DNA of 64,000 nucleotides from Calothrix sp. NIES-3974 (GTDB lineage: Bacteria; Cyanobacteriota; Cyanobacteriia; Cyanobacteriales; Nostocaceae), in the NCBI RefSeq assembly GCF_002368395.1, contig NZ_AP018254.1, positions 5,766,001 through 5,830,000 of the forward strand, written 5' to 3'. The notes beneath the pieces are model-generated. The model made no database searches. It had not been told where the DNA came from and saw nothing but the letters and a program-made list of their open reading frames with translations. Positions 16,218 to 25,718 of this stretch are shown here, in pieces. Both the position numbers and the translations under genes were made by a program. How positions within the stretch are numbered: the first letter of the stretch is position 1; the number at the start of each line of letters is the position of its first letter.

Positions 16218-19200
16218 CAATGGAAATTCGGTAACGATAAATACCCCCTTCCCCAGAACCAATCCCTAAATCTGCGTAGTAAAGATATTCATCAGGACCC
16301 GTGGTAATTTGCACTGGAATCCCCGCATTACTTGCAAAACGCTGAATCGAGACAAAATTGCCTGCACTGTCAAATCTAATACTATCAATGGTAGCTTGAC
16401 TACTATCGGCTACAAATAACTGTCCCTGGTAAATTGAAGGCAATTGATTCCCTGTGTAAAAATCACCCATAATAATTGCATTCTGGGCAAAGTGTTGGTA
16501 AGCATAAACTGGTGCAGTGACTGCTGCATCACCAAAATCACGATAGAAGTCCTGAGCTGGTCTGACGGTGACAACTTGTCCCTGGGGATTAGTATAGGTA
16601 TAGGTCAGGGAGGAATACTCTGGTTGTCTGATATCTAAGGGGGTATTGGTACTAGGGTTAAATCCTCCTTCGTAGTATGGCCAACCGTAGTTACTACCCG
16701 CACCACCGGTATTCACTTCCTCCCACCGGAACCAACCCACATCCCCGATGTAGGGTCTACCAGTTGTTTGATTGATGGTAAAACGGAAGGGGTTACGCAA
16801 TCCTAAACTGAAAACCTTGGAACGGTTACTATTGGGATTACCATCAAAGAAGGGGTTATCACTCAACCCTTCCCCAGTAATTGGATCGATGCGGAGCAGT
16901 TTTCCAGATAGGTTATTTACATCTTGAACCCGGATACTACGGGGGTCTACCCGATTATAGGAAGTACCATCACCGTTACTAACGTATAATTTACCATCTG
17001 CACCAAAGGCTAAATAGCCAATGGAGTGGGATTCGCTGTCTGTCGCTAGGTAATCTTGAACATTGACGGCTGTATCCAGGTTTTGGTAATAATCAGCCAT
17101 ACTGGTAAATAATTGTCCGTTTTGGTTGACTATTCCCGATGGAGCAAAGTTATTCGCAAAATCAATTGCACCACTACTATTGACAACTATATTTGTACTA
17201 TTACCATCGGCACGACTGGTAAATCCCCAGGTACTATTAGTTCCCAGAATCACAACTCCACTATTGGGAACGGCCCGTAATCCGGTAATATTACCATTGG
17301 TATCACGGATATATTCCCCATTGACCCGTAATAGTCGGGAAGGACGATTTCCTCTCCCATCTGGGTCATCCAGGTTGGTGTTAGGGTTGATATTATTAAA
17401 GACCTCTGGTGGGTCGTAGGTGTAGAGAAGATAGACGTAGGGATTTTCCGCAAAATTCGGATGGACAGCGATTGCTAACAAACCGCGATCGCGAGTATTA
17501 TTAACTTCGTTGCTGATATCAATAAATACTTCCTGTTGCAGTTGACCGTTACGAGCAACCCTAACTGTTCCATCTTTTTGAGCTATCAGTAAAAATTGCT
17601 GATTTGCAGTTTCCGGGATGGGAACCCAATCAAAGGATGTAGGTTGGGTCAACCCGCTAATCACTAACTCACGAATAAAGTTACCAGGGTCGTCGTCAAT
17701 AATGGTGATTTTACTGCTGCTACGGTTGGGATTTAAGGTGACTCCCACCGGATTACTAAATTGCAAAGTAAAGGTTTCATTAATTTCCCCGATTGTGTCG
17801 TTAATAATGGGGATACGAATTGTCGCAGTCGTTTGAGTCGGTGTAAATGCGAGTGTCCCACTCACCGGTTGGTAATCACTCAATGGTTGGGCTAAGTCTC
17901 CCACCCCGGTAACGGTTGCATAGTTCACACTGGCTGCATTCCCTATATTACTACGTCGCACCGTAATGACCGCTTCTCCCACATTTTCATCCACACGAAT
18001 ATCATCAAACACTAAATCGGTCGATTCGTTATCTAAAATGGTAATTGTTGCTGTCCGTTGTGGTCCCAGGGTTGCATTTTCAGCTTGGTCAATTACAAAG
18101 GCAAATGTTTCATCTGGATCGATTATATTATCATCAATTATGGGGACACTAACCACTAACCGGGTTTGATTCGGTGCAAATGTGGCAATTCCTTCAGTTT
18201 GTACAAAATCCTGTCCGGGAGTTGCGGTGACACCTTGGGTAAAGTACCTCACACTAGATGTTTGATTCAGGTTTTCCCCAGTCCGCAGAATTTCAATTTC
18301 AATACTACCTTCCGTTTCCCCCACACTACCAGGAATATTACCTAAACGGATAACCGGAGGAACCACAAAGGGATAAAGTTGGGTAGAAGGAATTATTTGT
18401 CGAGTTTGGGTGGGACTAGACCATTCTAATCTGGCACTGGCTAAACCTGCTCTTTCGTAGTATTCCATCCGAATGTCATATTTTTTCCCTGCTTCTAAGG
18501 TAATGCTTCCACTCCGTTCTGTCGCTGGTTGGTCAATAAAACTATTAATCACCAATTGGTCATTAATAAATAGTCTGACTCCATCGTCGGTGGTGGTGTA
18601 AAAGGTGTATAACTCGTTGTATTTAGCTTCAATCAATCCACTCCAAACCACGGAAAATGTATCTGGAGCAATTAATGGATCTGGTGAACCCGTACCCCAG
18701 TTGTAGTTGATCGTTGGGTCAGTCCGGGTCAGACGCAGGTTGGTAAAGTTGATATTGTCGTAGTATTCACCCCGTAAACCAGTTCCAGTTCCAGAAATGT
18801 TAATCAGGAAGCTACCTAATTCCGTTGCAGTCGCAAAATTACCACTAATATCCCGTACCTGATTTGCTTCTAGGGAAACAGTGTAACGTCCATTATGACT
18901 AGCTAACCAAGCCTCTCCCGGAGGATTTAAGCGATAGGTAGCTACACGGGGAGTTCCATTGGCAGGGGTATCAATACTCACAAACTCTGCTAACTGAGTA
19001 AAACCACCCGGTCCAGTGATGCGAATATCGTTATTATCCAGACTGGAAATATCAATCCCCGTGTCATCGGTGTAGGTGACAGTAAAGGTATAACTGGGTT
19101 GACCGGGAAGGGTTAAATCATTAGCTGTTAAAGATGCAATCGGAGTAGAAGTGGAAAATAATTGGGATTGGGGAATAATTTGTTTAGTTTGACTGGGACT

Positions 19201-20988
19201 TGACCAGAGTAACTCCGCAACCGCAAGACCCCTATTTTCATAGTATTCAACTACAATGTCATATTTTTGCCCAGCAACCAGGGAAATCGGAACGCTAGCA
19301 ACTTCTGTGACAGGTTGATCCACAAAGCGGTTAATTACCGTTTGTCCGTTAATGCGCACACGGATACCATCATCACTTCTAGTGTAGAAAATATAATCTT
19401 CACTGAATCGAGGTTGAACCTGTCCTGACCAGCGAATGGAAAAGGTATCTGGTGCAATTCTGGGGTCAGGAGAACCGGAACCAAAGTTAAAATTGATGGT
19501 CGGGTCTGTTCGGACAAGAACTAGATTTGTAAAGTTAATGTTATCGTAATACTCGGCTCGTAAACCGTTACCCACCTCTGAATTCGGGATATCCACCCTA
19601 AATGTACCCAGATTAGTTGCAACCGCAAAATTACCACTGATATCACGGACTTGATTCCCCTGCAAGGCAATATTATACACTCCATTATCCGCATTACCCC
19701 AGATGCCCGATGGGGCGGTAATTTCGTAGGTAGCGGTGCGGGGAGTACCATTAATGCCATCATTGACGCTCACTAACCTCGCCAACTGACTAAAGGAATT
19801 TGGTCCTGTCACCAGAATATCTGCGTTATCAATACTACCTACATCAATCCCCGTATCATCGGTATAGGTGACGGTGAATTGATAGGTTTGACTACCCGGA
19901 GTACTCAGGGTATTGGTCGTCACAGTTGCTGAAGGGGGGGTAATTTCCGCGTATAGTTGGGATTGGGCGATAATTTGTTTAAATTGACTTGGACTAGACC
20001 ATCCAAGTCGGGAAACAGCTTGACCACGATTTTCGTAGTACTCTAACTCAATCGCGTATTTTTCCCCAGCGACCAGAGTAATCGGAGTACTCGCAACTTC
20101 CGTTGCTGCTTGGTCGCGGAATCGATCAATAATCGTCCTTCCATTTAACTTCAGACGTACACCATCATCCGTAGTTGTGAAGAAAGTGTAGGTTTCACTA
20201 TATAGGGGTTGGACAAAACCCGTCCATCTGACAGAAAAAGTATCGGGTGCGATCGCAGCATCAGGAGAACCACTTCCCCAGTCAAAATTCACCGTGGGGT
20301 CGATACGTGTCAGTACCAAGTTTGTAAAGTTGATATTATCGTAGTATTCTCCCCGCAACCCAGTTCCAGTCCCGATAACGGTTGTTTGCTCTTGCGGTGT
20401 GAATAAGCGGGATTCTGGAACAATTTCTTTGACTCCATCCGGACGTTCCCATGCTAGACGGGAAACCGCTAAACCACGGTTTTCGTAGTAGTTCATCTGG
20501 ATGGTATAATCTTGTCCAGCCACTAAATTTAGGGGTATACTGGCAATTTCCGTCGCTCCCTGGTCCCGAAACCTGTTAATAACCAGTTCCCCATTGATAA
20601 ATAATTGAACACCGTCATCGGTGGTAGTAAAAAAGCGATAATTTCCACTCGTTTCTGGTCTAATTCTCCCTGTCCACCGTACAGAAAAGGTGTCCGGTTC
20701 AATGGTTGGGTCGGGGGAACCGCTTCCCCAATTAAAGTTAATTGTCGGGTCTATTCGGGTTAATCTTAAGTTCGTAAAATCAATATTATCGAAATATTCT
20801 CCCCGCAACCCGTTGGTTTCAATTGCAGCAGGTCTGAAAGAATTTGTCGAACTAGCACTCCTAAAAGTTGTTGCAGAGGGAATAGAAAGGTTCGTATCTA
20901 AAGGGGAGTTTAAGTTAACTATGGGATTTGTAGATGCAAACGGGGAATTATTATGGTTATTAATGGGGATTCGGGTAGAATTTTGCAT
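16213..20988 (-). CDS. Giant PA14 / Ig-like / Calx-beta / sugar-dehydrogenase propeller protein
   Basis: A 1591-residue mosaic. PA14 domains lie at about 60-197, 209-347, 474-612 and 736-873; each opens GLRGEYYDNINFTNL or similar and contains TTTDDGV and YYENRG. Ig-like modules with TVTYTDDTGID and NQVRDISGNFA are at 353-468 and 616-732. Two Calx-beta domains (about 878-990 and 990-1100) have DDxIxExxETF motifs. The C-terminal 1105-1591 is a six-bladed glucose/sorbosone dehydrogenase-like propeller (GLLAIAVHPNFAENPYVYL, GKLLRIDPITGEG, WGLRNPFRF-type motif LGLRNPFRFT, GDVGW). There is no classical signal peptide; a type I-like or other route is possible. Role inferred: extracellular carbohydrate binding and oxidation. 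The PA14 copies differ, so duplication is old. Confidence 0.88.
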   Translation of the reverse strand: MQNSTRIPINNHNNSPFASTNPIVNLNSPLDTNLSIPSATTFRSASSTNSFRPAAIETNGLRGEYFDNIDFTNLRLTRIDPTINFNWGSGSPDPTIEPDTFSVRWTGRIRPETSGNYRFFTTTDDGVQLFINGELVINRFRDQGATEIASIPLNLVAGQDYTIQMNYYENRGLAVSRLAWERPDGVKEIVPESRLFTPQEQTTVIGTGTGLRGEYYDNINFTNLVLTRIDPTVNFDWGSGSPDAAIAPDTFSVRWTGFVQPLYSETYTFFTTTDDGVRLKLNGRTIIDRFRDQAATEVASTPITLVAGEKYAIELEYYENRGQAVSRLGWSSPSQFKQIIAQSQLYAEITPPSATVTTNTLSTPGSQTYQFTVTYTDDTGIDVGSIDNADILVTGPNSFSQLARLVSVNDGINGTPRTATYEITAPSGIWGNADNGVYNIALQGNQVRDISGNFAVATNLGTFRVDIPNSEVGNGLRAEYYDNINFTNLVLVRTDPTINFNFGSGSPDPRIAPDTFSIRWSGQVQPRFSEDYIFYTRSDDGIRVRINGQTVINRFVDQPVTEVASVPISLVAGQKYDIVVEYYENRGLAVAELLWSSPSQTKQIIPQSQLFSTSTPIASLTANDLTLPGQPSYTFTVTYTDDTGIDISSLDNNDIRITGPGGFTQLAEFVSIDTPANGTPRVATYRLNPPGEAWLASHNGRYTVSLEANQVRDISGNFATATELGSFLINISGTGTGLRGEYYDNINFTNLRLTRTDPTINYNWGTGSPDPLIAPDTFSVVWSGLIEAKYNELYTFYTTTDDGVRLFINDQLVINSFIDQPATERSGSITLEAGKKYDIRMEYYERAGLASARLEWSSPTQTRQIIPSTQLYPFVVPPVIRLGNIPGSVGETEGSIEIEILRTGENLNQTSSVRYFTQGVTATPGQDFVQTEGIATFAPNQTRLVVSVPIIDDNIIDPDETFAFVIDQAENATLGPQRTATITILDNESTDLVFDDIRVDENVGEAVITVRRSNIGNAASVNYATVTGVGDLAQPLSDYQPVSGTLAFTPTQTTATIRIPIINDTIGEINETFTLQFSNPVGVTLNPNRSSSKITIIDDDPGNFIRELVISGLTQPTSFDWVPIPETANQQFLLIAQKDGTVRVARNGQLQQEVFIDISNEVNNTRDRGLLAIAVHPNFAENPYVYLLYTYDPPEVFNNINPNTNLDDPDGRGNRPSRLLRVNGEYIRDTNGNITGLRAVPNSGVVILGTNSTWGFTSRADGNSTNIVVNSSGAIDFANNFAPSGIVNQNGQLFTSMADYYQNLDTAVNVQDYLATDSESHSIGYLAFGADGKLYVSNGDGTSYNRVDPRSIRVQDVNNLSGKLLRIDPITGEGLSDNPFFDGNPNSNRSKVFSLGLRNPFRFTINQTTGRPYIGDVGWFRWEEVNTGGAGSNYGWPYYEGGFNPSTNTPLDIRQPEYSSLTYTYTNPQGQVVTVRPAQDFYRDFGDAAVTAPVYAYQHFAQNAIIMGDFYTGNQLPSIYQGQLFVADSSQATIDSIRFDSAGNFVSIQRFASNAGIPVQITTGPDEYLYYADLGIGSGEGGIYRYRISIV

Positions 20989-21652
20989 AGATAATGGTGA
21001 TGAATAGGTAGTTTAACAAAAAAATTTGTGCCTAGTTTAACAAACTTAAATTATTCTGAATTGCCAAATTGCTCAAAATTTTTGTTGATTTATCAGACCA
21101 ACACACTGGTGAGGGAGATATCAGCAGATTACAGGTAAATGTGGTACATCATTTAAATCTTTCACGACGGTTTTATCAACTTGTGGATGAATACCTGAAA
21201 TTGCAACAACATAAATAACCTTGACTCCGAAACAGTGATTATTTCTAATTAGCTGTTAGTTTAGAGAATATAAGAATTTCACTGGAAAATAAGAAATAGC
21301 CATCATTGACTACGTATACCAGAAATGTGTAAACGATATCGGGAACCGATTGAAATATTGACTTACTTCGGTAGTATGAGTTTCAATTTACATTGAATTA
21401 CTCATCAAATATTACACGTAGAAATACAGAATATGACAACACATATCAACTTGTCCATCAAATTGATCCATGATTTGCAGAATATTTATTTTGTCACCGC
21501 AAAATTGAATAAAAAATAAAAATCACTCAGTACAAACCGAAACAAATATCACCCATACCTAGAAAAACAAGTATAAAAATAAACCCAACCCAGAAATAAT
21601 TGAGTTGGATTTACTGAATACAGGAGGGTCTAGAGATAATAAAAAGGGTTTT
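20989..21652. other. AT-rich spacer upstream of the PA14 gene
   Basis: It contains a possible small frame at 21069-21218. No repeat-family member was recognised. The promoter of the PA14 gene is expected here, on the minus strand. Confidence 0.5.
21069..21218 (+). CDS. Possible small ORF or gene fragment, 49 residues
   Basis: An open frame with a TTG start encodes a protein-like sequence with FVDLSDQHTGEGDISRLQ and LSRRFYQLVDEYLKLQQ. It has good amphipathic helix character at the end, but no ribosome site, and an in-frame stop sits 10 bp upstream of the TTG. It may be the last codons of a deleted gene. I recognise no family. Confidence 0.22.
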   Translation: MLKIFVDLSDQHTGEGDISRLQVNVVHHLNLSRRFYQLVDEYLKLQQHK

Positions 21653-22084
21653 TTAAGCTGCGATCGCAATGAGTTCTATATCAAAAATCAACTCTTCCCC
21701 AGCCAAGGGATGGTTAGCATCAAGGGTAATAGTTGTATCATTCACTTCAGTAATCACAACAGGAATAACGCCACCATCGGGTTGTTGAATTTGTAATTGC
21801 TGGCCGATTTCCGGTTCAATTTCCGATGGCATTTGACTACGACTCACTTCCACAACCATTTCCGGACGGTGGGGTCCATAAGCATCATCAATTTTCAAAT
21901 GGGTGGTCTTTGACTCACCTGCACTCATCCCCAAGACGGCTTTTTCAAAACCAGGGATAATTTGTCCTTCTCCAATTCTAAATTCTAAGGGTGTACTACC
22001 ATTGGATGAGTCAAAAACAGTACCATCGGTTAGTTTACCCGTGTAGTGGACTGTGACTTTATCACCGTACTTGGCTTGTGTCAT
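21653..22084 (-). CDS. FKBP-type peptidyl-prolyl isomerase, SlyD-like
   Basis: A 143-residue cytosolic prolyl isomerase/chaperone. The ATG at 22084 is supported by TGAGGAGAAAA just upstream; a longer frame would add 27 unrelated residues. The FKBP core (VTVHYTGKLTDGTVFDSS, FRIGEGQIIPGFEKAVLGM) is interrupted after about residue 68 by an insert-in-flap domain (KIDDAYGPHRPEMVVEVSRS ...), as in SlyD, then resumes with NHPLAGEELIFDIEL. It lacks the His-rich metal-binding tail of E. coli SlyD. It is monocistronic. Confidence 0.9.
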   Translation of the reverse strand: MTQAKYGDKVTVHYTGKLTDGTVFDSSNGSTPLEFRIGEGQIIPGFEKAVLGMSAGESKTTHLKIDDAYGPHRPEMVVEVSRSQMPSEIEPEIGQQLQIQQPDGGVIPVVITEVNDTTITLDANHPLAGEELIFDIELIAIAA

Positions 22085-22373
22085 GGATTTTCTCCTCAAA
22101 GGGTTTGTGGGTACATCCAACGTTACCCGTTTTTTCGCAAAATGAATTACTCCCCAGTTTAACAACTAGATTGTAATTCAGTCAGACTCACAAGATGGGA
22201 TAAATTCAGTCATGCAGTCCTTGATATCGGGATATACAAGGATTGGCAATCCTAAAATCACAAGTCCAATTTAGGGTATAACTTGCAATATATTTATCCC
22301 TCCGAAGATGAAGATTACCTCAACCTCAAGCAAATAACCGCTTATTCCAGAAAAATTTAAGGTCATTATACCC

Positions 22374-24209
22374 TCAGCTTTCCACCTTCGGGGATAAATG
22401 TAGCCAATGTAACCACACCATTACCATTGCCAGGGTATCTAGTTGACAATACTGTAGTAATAACTTTTGCCATTGGGATTTAACCGCTTCTTCCTGGTCA
22501 GCAAGACCGTAACGTACCGCATGGTATGCTGCAACAGCACCAGTTCCTGCATGAATCACAGATTCTTTACCATTAATGATTAATGGGGGTAAGGACGCGT
22601 AGGGACTTTGAAGTTGATGATCAATGTAACAGATGTATTCGGGAAACATTTCCTGTAATCTGCGATCGCTTTGCCAAATGGCAGTTAAAACGGCTTTAAT
22701 GGAGTTTTTACCTCCCATTTGCGGATGAAAGTAATATTTTTGAGTTAATTTACACATGTCTACGAATGTAGACTGGTTATTTGCTAAGTGATTTAAACGA
22801 AAATCTAACCATTTTTTTAATGCGGATTGATTTGTAATCGGATGATATGTGGTCAGTCGTTCTAGTTGTTGCGCGATGGTCTTTAAAATAGTATTTTCAT
22901 GATGGGACCAAATGAATACAGTTCCCTGTGTTCCCAGTTGTTGCATTAAAGATTCTGCAAATTTAAAGTTAGGAAAATCAAGACCTAAATCAATCCATTC
23001 AGTATGTTTGATTTGTCCTTGGGGTTGCTCAATTGTGTGACAACTCCATTGGAAAGCCACGGGTTCATAGGGATACATTCCTGCGTGGTAGGGAAGTGGT
23101 AAAGTTGCCGTTTCAAAGTCGATAAAATGTAGGGGATACTGACAGGAGTTGATGACATGGAAGAGTTGTGGATCTATCCATTCAGTTGCAGTTTGGGTAT
23201 ATTCAATTTGAATAAGTTGGCGTTGAGCTTGAGTACCAATGGAGCCATCTTTTTTTAACAGTAATTCCCTAGGAATATCCCCAAGACTCACTTGACCTTG
23301 TTGAATCAGGGGATTAGCAATCTTTTCATTTAAGTAATATAAATCAAATAAATGAGGTTTAATTTCTGCCAGGTTTCCCCAGCATTGATGAAAGCCACTT
23401 TTATCAATATTTGGGTGACGATATTCACAGTGACGGCAATGGTAGGAAATAGGTGTATTAATTTTAGATAATTCGGGTTGTAGAGATTGGAGAAATCCTT
23501 GCATAGATAACTGGACATCAGGCTTTAATAATTCAACTTCCGCTTTCACTTCAACTAGAGTTAAAAAGTTATCCTGACGCAGCTTGTGAATATCACCGCA
23601 ATACTCAAACCGATTACCAATAGACTTTAATAAACTGGGTATACCCTCAATCGAGGTTGTTTTCCCTCTGTCGGGAAGCATCAAAAAAGGAACTATTTCT
23701 GCATCTGGAAATAACTCTTCTAAAATGCAAACTTGAAAGGTAATATCTTCTAAATATGTTCGCCAATCCGTTGTAATTTGCTGCGGTGAACGCAAGGAAC
23801 GAAAAATATTTGGCTTCCCCTCTTGGAGACGTTGCTTATTTTCTTCACTGTTATAACTGACTGCCTTCACTTCAATTAGATGAAAAACCTGGTTCTGTTT
23901 CACTAAAATATCTGCACGAGCATATTTACCCTTACTCCATACAGTTGCCTCAAATAAAGTTATCTGCTTTGCTTTGAGTGCATCAATCGTTGCCCTACTT
24001 GCCGTCAAAATATCTGTATGTTCCGTTAATTTAACTCCCTCTGGAAAGAGTAATTTCGCAATCGCTTCCAACATATATCCACCTTGAGCAAGCATTTTTA
24101 AAAACTCATCCTCATCACGATTTGATGGATAATTTAATTTGCGATAGTATAATTTCGTTCCACAACTACGAGCAACTTGAAAATCCGATTTACTTAAAAA
24201 ATGCGGCAT
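22374..24209 (-). CDS. DUF2779 protein: PD-(D/E)XK nuclease with Cas4-like cysteines plus DnaQ-like domain
   Basis: A 611-residue protein from ATG 24209 (MPHFLSKSDF); the 30-residue longer frame lacks homology. The N-terminal PD-(D/E)XK-like core has Glu87, ARAD (Asp100) and LIEVKA (Glu113, Lys115). Four cysteines, Cys16 and Cys258-x2-Cys261-x14-Cys276, are arranged as in Cas4/AddB iron-sulfur nucleases. The DUF2779 domain (about 340-600) begins FIDFETATLPLP (Asp364, Glu366), continues with FVDMCKL (Asp484) and ends YCQLDTLAM (Asp591), the DEDD exonuclease pattern. It therefore appears to be a two-nuclease protein, probably for DNA repair or defence. The role is inferred. Confidence 0.75.
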   Translation of the reverse strand: MPHFLSKSDFQVARSCGTKLYYRKLNYPSNRDEDEFLKMLAQGGYMLEAIAKLLFPEGVKLTEHTDILTASRATIDALKAKQITLFEATVWSKGKYARADILVKQNQVFHLIEVKAVSYNSEENKQRLQEGKPNIFRSLRSPQQITTDWRTYLEDITFQVCILEELFPDAEIVPFLMLPDRGKTTSIEGIPSLLKSIGNRFEYCGDIHKLRQDNFLTLVEVKAEVELLKPDVQLSMQGFLQSLQPELSKINTPISYHCRHCEYRHPNIDKSGFHQCWGNLAEIKPHLFDLYYLNEKIANPLIQQGQVSLGDIPRELLLKKDGSIGTQAQRQLIQIEYTQTATEWIDPQLFHVINSCQYPLHFIDFETATLPLPYHAGMYPYEPVAFQWSCHTIEQPQGQIKHTEWIDLGLDFPNFKFAESLMQQLGTQGTVFIWSHHENTILKTIAQQLERLTTYHPITNQSALKKWLDFRLNHLANNQSTFVDMCKLTQKYYFHPQMGGKNSIKAVLTAIWQSDRRLQEMFPEYICYIDHQLQSPYASLPPLIINGKESVIHAGTGAVAAYHAVRYGLADQEEAVKSQWQKLLLQYCQLDTLAMVMVWLHWLHLSPKVES

Positions 24210-24292
24210 AATTATAGTCAGAATTATATCTAGACTATTGATGCACCCATTTTGAGAAAAATAAAAGAACCCATGAATACAAGGTGAGTTAG

Positions 24293-24448
24293 ATGACAAT
24301 TTCTGTGACTATATCTGTCTCTGAAGAAGCAGGATGTTTCAAAATATTGAAAAATGTTAAATATATTATTCAGGCAGATAAAATTCCAGCAACCAATCAT
24401 ATATTGAAGAGTGGGGGAAATATTTCTGTTATTTTGCATACTCGATAA
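24293..24448 (+). CDS. Possible small protein, 51 residues, divergent from the DUF2779 gene
   Basis: ATG 24293 is preceded by AAGGTGAG at a suitable distance (6-7 bp). The product reads as an alternation of strands and one helix: MTISVTISVSEEAGCFKILK, then YIIQADKIPATN and ISVILHTR. It starts 84 bp from the divergent DUF2779 start. No family recognised. The clean ribosome site is the main support; conservation would have to decide. Confidence 0.4.
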   Translation: MTISVTISVSEEAGCFKILKNVKYIIQADKIPATNHILKSGGNISVILHTR

Positions 24449-24773
24449 ACAAAATCAATTCTAATAGTTGAAAAGAATTATATTGGTGATGCTCAAGGAC
24501 AGAAATATGGCTATGGTTGACGTTGACGCGTCAACTCTGTGTGAATCTAGTGGTCTAGCAATCCAAAAATGTAGGGTTTGTAGTCGCTCGAACCCCAAAA
24601 CAGCTTTATTTAAGAGCGCGATGAGCGCAACTACGTACTTTTTTACCCAGATAAATTGCCTAGTTAGCAAGTGGTTTTAGGAGTGAGGCGTAAGTTAAGA
24701 GTCTGAAGTATTTCCATCGAAATACCAGATACAGAATCAGTAAGAAAATAACAATTGAAATCGCGATATCCTT
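24449..24773. other. Spacer before the pentapeptide gene
   Basis: No supported gene. A perfect 14-bp palindrome, GTTGACGCGTCAAC, is at 24522-24535. It could be a regulator site. Otherwise nothing is recognised. Confidence 0.45.
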
Positions 24774-25367
24774 ATGTATACACATCCAAGTACTGGCATA
24801 AATATACCTGAATTACTCAAGCGTTACACAGCAGGAGTACGCAACTTTGATGGGGTTGTGTTAATGAATGCAAATTTACAAGGAGTACATTTAGGTAGTA
24901 TTGGTTTTGCTTGGGCAGATTTAAGGGGTGCAAATTTGGTCGGTGTCTCCATGATAGGGGCGAATTTGTGTAAGGCAAATTTATACCAAGCAAATTGCGA
25001 TCGCGCCCATTTTAGTGAAACAATTTTTTGTGGTGCAGATTTACGGGAAGCAATATTTACCAATGCCAACTTAAATGAATCAGATTTAAGTGGTGCATTA
25101 CTCAATGGAGCAGATTTAAGTGATGCAAATTTGCACATGGCTTGTTTGAGTGCAGCTTCACTTCGGGGTGCAAATTTAAGGGGAACCCGTATGAGTGGTG
25201 CAAAAATGTGGAAAGCGGATCTCAGAGGTGCGGATTTGAGTGGTGCAGATTTAAGTGATGCTAATTTGAGTGAAGCTGATTTAACAGGGGCGAATTTAAA
25301 TGCAACTGATATGAGCGAAACCTATTTAACGGGTGCAATTATGCCTGATGGTTCTGTCCATATTTGA
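24774..25367 (+). CDS. Pentapeptide-repeat protein
   Basis: A 197-residue protein. After a short N-terminal helix (INIPELLKRYTAGVRNF), residues from about 25 to 190 are an almost uninterrupted run of A(D/N)LxX pentapeptides, e.g. ANLRGT, ADLSGADLSDANLSEADL, which fold as a right-handed quadrilateral beta-helix. Such proteins are abundant in cyanobacteria. Most have unknown roles; some mimic DNA, others act in membrane or stress processes. There is no signal peptide or fused domain. A clear terminator follows 65 bp after the stop. Confidence 0.9.
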   Translation: MYTHPSTGINIPELLKRYTAGVRNFDGVVLMNANLQGVHLGSIGFAWADLRGANLVGVSMIGANLCKANLYQANCDRAHFSETIFCGADLREAIFTNANLNESDLSGALLNGADLSDANLHMACLSAASLRGANLRGTRMSGAKMWKADLRGADLSGADLSDANLSEADLTGANLNATDMSETYLTGAIMPDGSVHI

Positions 25368-25718
25368 TAATAACAGGTTGATATTAAAGTTTATGTCCCA
25401 GAGTTAAAAGCTGACTGCTATATTTGCAGTTACTCCCTGTCACTGACAAAGGAATAGGGAGTTTTTTGATCTTTTTATTCTTTCAGGGGAATATCAGTGA
25501 TAAACTAACTATATTGGGGATGGTATGCCCAGTACATGTAGGCTAGGAAGTCATACCATTTCACTCAAATTTTGATACATTTTCTTCCCCTACTTGCGAA
25601 GGCTCCCCGTCAGGTATCCACTCCAAAGTCAAACAGTGTAATGTAGATGTGGATAATTACTTTGTGTTCGCCGACTTATTTAGTAATTATGTGCTTAAGT
25701 CCCGGAAGCAATTGACGT
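25368..25718. other. Spacer before the fetB-like gene
   Basis: It contains the terminator above and otherwise unremarkable sequence. No gene is seen. Confidence 0.5.
25432..25467 (+). terminator. Rho-independent terminator of the pentapeptide gene
   Basis: Stem ACTCCCT (25432-25438) pairs with AGGGAGT (25455-25461), followed by a run of six T. Confidence 0.75.

Noticed and set aside
24468-24680. 70-residue frame before the pentapeptide gene
   Set aside because: TTG start, no ribosome site, and Cys/Ser-rich random-looking sequence.
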